28,946 bases of DNA, from positions 1 through 28,946 of the IMG/VR virus record IMGVR_UViG_3300025108_000273; one strand, 5' to 3'. Below, one piece after another: positions 28,901 through 28,946 of the stretch. The DNA comes from a virus. How positions within the stretch are numbered: position 1 is the stretch's first letter; each line of letters begins with the position of its first letter. Below the pieces are notes generated by a model, which was not told the DNA's origin, did no database searches, and saw nothing but the letters and a program-made list of their open reading frames with translations. The translations under genes and the position numbers were made by a program.

Positions 28901-28946
28901 ATTTTCAGCTTCTAATGGTACTGATGATATATTTGCTTTTAACACA
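25938..28946 (+). CDS. Tail-tip / fibre protein, partial (runs off the window)
   Basis: The frame is open from the ATG at 25938 to the right edge: 1003 codons, no stop, so it is 3' truncated. It overlaps the previous stop by one base. Residues about 30-430 look like a central tail hub (WGHIVVTPQEMNPALFDD, LHALKHICEDLGYEF, VGDFIFAFDPFIGF). Residues about 435-570 and 575-695 are fibronectin III-like (SNIVDGSHYRVRYRISDG, VGKAYRVGVAAVDTSG). Residues about 703-735 hold a short repeated motif, (A/T)I(T/N)xAKIxDA, typical of the start of phage tail-tip collar or beta-helix regions. The end is Gly/Ser/Thr-rich repeats. It probably binds the host surface. Confidence 0.8.
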   Translation, partial: MAITERLMGAGNFGVTFLQDQTPSEVIDTIQEWGHIVVTPQEMNPALFDDNAILAAARYTGIVLSKTLEEGVVQVSGSGLQLYLGDDRGKGMVIAEDKNVGNLRSYTDLPLSSVLFQSSTPYGIMRNQAGSLQAITQGTIYDGSSTYTGTHFVETSLHALKHICEDLGYEFRVNQDATIDAGPASNLFTGVNTDPTTVVVKTGYGDDPTYQGISPTGARTEFNAADYVTKVDFIAEIGAFNDPTDFEGEASKSDGDIPYYDIHGNKLSRTGLVSVPDMDSDKLDDQAGLMLTELSKIKKVLNLDLEQYEVTGDLKVGDFIFAFDPFIGFADNSTDAAAESRDMYEISFRGQQINPVKVRVVGLSFPIASGMGVYFRKFDGTNVTYTDLTPYVSFESGDTQVELGDVLRDISDDLRFNEYSIAARTASAKSIPDLPSTPTLQSGTYQDGTGESKGFIRIVFSKPSNIDGSNIVDGSHYRVRYRISDGLSTSGGTSANEYTFKDFPFTGSSTESLVISDLTVGKAYRVGVAAVDTSGFRKKDDYTATGVDIYTDTPSVNPNFTTNAIIEIDRDGQAPSKPKQAQSIAAGPLRVQLTHYLGKEGTDGSGNPFGDFTLEGDVDHLDIHAVTQSGNTASFTTNTANKIGEIRVTSGNILQQIPVIGTMELEDSQDYYFRIVAVDKSGNASNPSDGQAALANLIAEANISDATITTAKIGDAAITNAKIADATITTAKINDLSADKITSGIITGGEITVGTSTNTNGFIKSHNYSSGSAGWIIKPDGTAEFQNATIRGSLDAGDITSGTLSVNRLDLTQILTVGEAAGDVNSGSTTIDGDNITTGTITATQIDSNTITTNELNFTPFADGDDLTAGTLGGISINAANIQANYSAGSAGFLIESDGDAFFNSVTVNNPIITLGTQSSGTPTSASSSAIKIGTSVMFEQSNKLKVTKPFVVLPDGSESAPSLTISGDYDELGFFVTNTTSEGGYSTFSASNGTDDIFAFNT

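Noticed and set aside
1-28946. tRNA genes, CRISPR arrays, insertion sequences, integrase
   Set aside because: No T-loop/acceptor signatures, no regularly spaced repeats, and no transposase or recombinase motifs were seen on either strand.

Overview
The window is a 29-kb piece of an AT-rich, tailed double-stranded DNA phage (Caudoviricetes, siphovirus-like). It carries a complete HK97-type packaging, head and connector series, then tail tube, a probable frameshifted pair of tail chaperones, a long tape measure and tail-tip genes. No polymerase, helicase, integrase, recognisable repressor or tRNA is present, so this is only part of a genome, and the last tail gene runs off the right edge. The host cannot be named. 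Four genes without a Shine-Dalgarno have a -10 element ending 6-7 nt before the start codon, which suggests leaderless transcription. Together with portal/protease accessory modules that I recall from aquatic and actinobacterial phages, this weakly hints at a low-GC aquatic actinobacterium.

Layout. 1-137: GC-rich inverted repeats, a 13-bp-period direct repeat and a palindrome at the window edge. 138-1589 (minus): three overlapping genes, two of them probable PD-(D/E)XK nuclease-fold proteins. 1824-2195 (minus): a coiled-coil protein. 2331-5534 (plus): a compact operon behind a TTGACA promoter, made of a dozen mostly tiny genes joined by ATGA or TAATG overlaps and ending in a 265-aa protein that vaguely resembles phage replication loader proteins. 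5535-6122: a gene-free stretch that appears to encode two structured RNAs, one of about 90 nt and one of about 395 nt whose ends pair in a perfect 12-bp helix. 6123-13264: a zinc-ribbon protein, large terminase, portal with a 400-residue multidomain extension, prohead protease with a portal-like accessory module and an acidic tail, and major capsid protein.

13329-14274 holds a small basic protein and the gp6-like connector. The morphogenesis series is then interrupted by about 3.5 kb of accessory genes (14284-17764) on both strands: an FmdB-type zinc ribbon, a 28-aa zinc mini-protein, a SET-domain protein, a lysozyme-like transglycosylase, a divergent regulatory region with two matching 21-bp dyad operators, and an HTH plus zinc-ribbon protein. 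From 17846 the series resumes: head-tail closure, gp10-like protein, tail terminator, major tail protein, two chaperone frames joined by a slippery heptamer at the first stop codon, tape measure, two micro-ORFs, a distal-tail-like protein and a large tail-tip/fibre protein.

The best candidates for something undescribed are the large RNA just ahead of the packaging genes, the twin-operator divergent switch, and the leaderless promoter class. All RNA structures and promoters were found by eye and are predictions.
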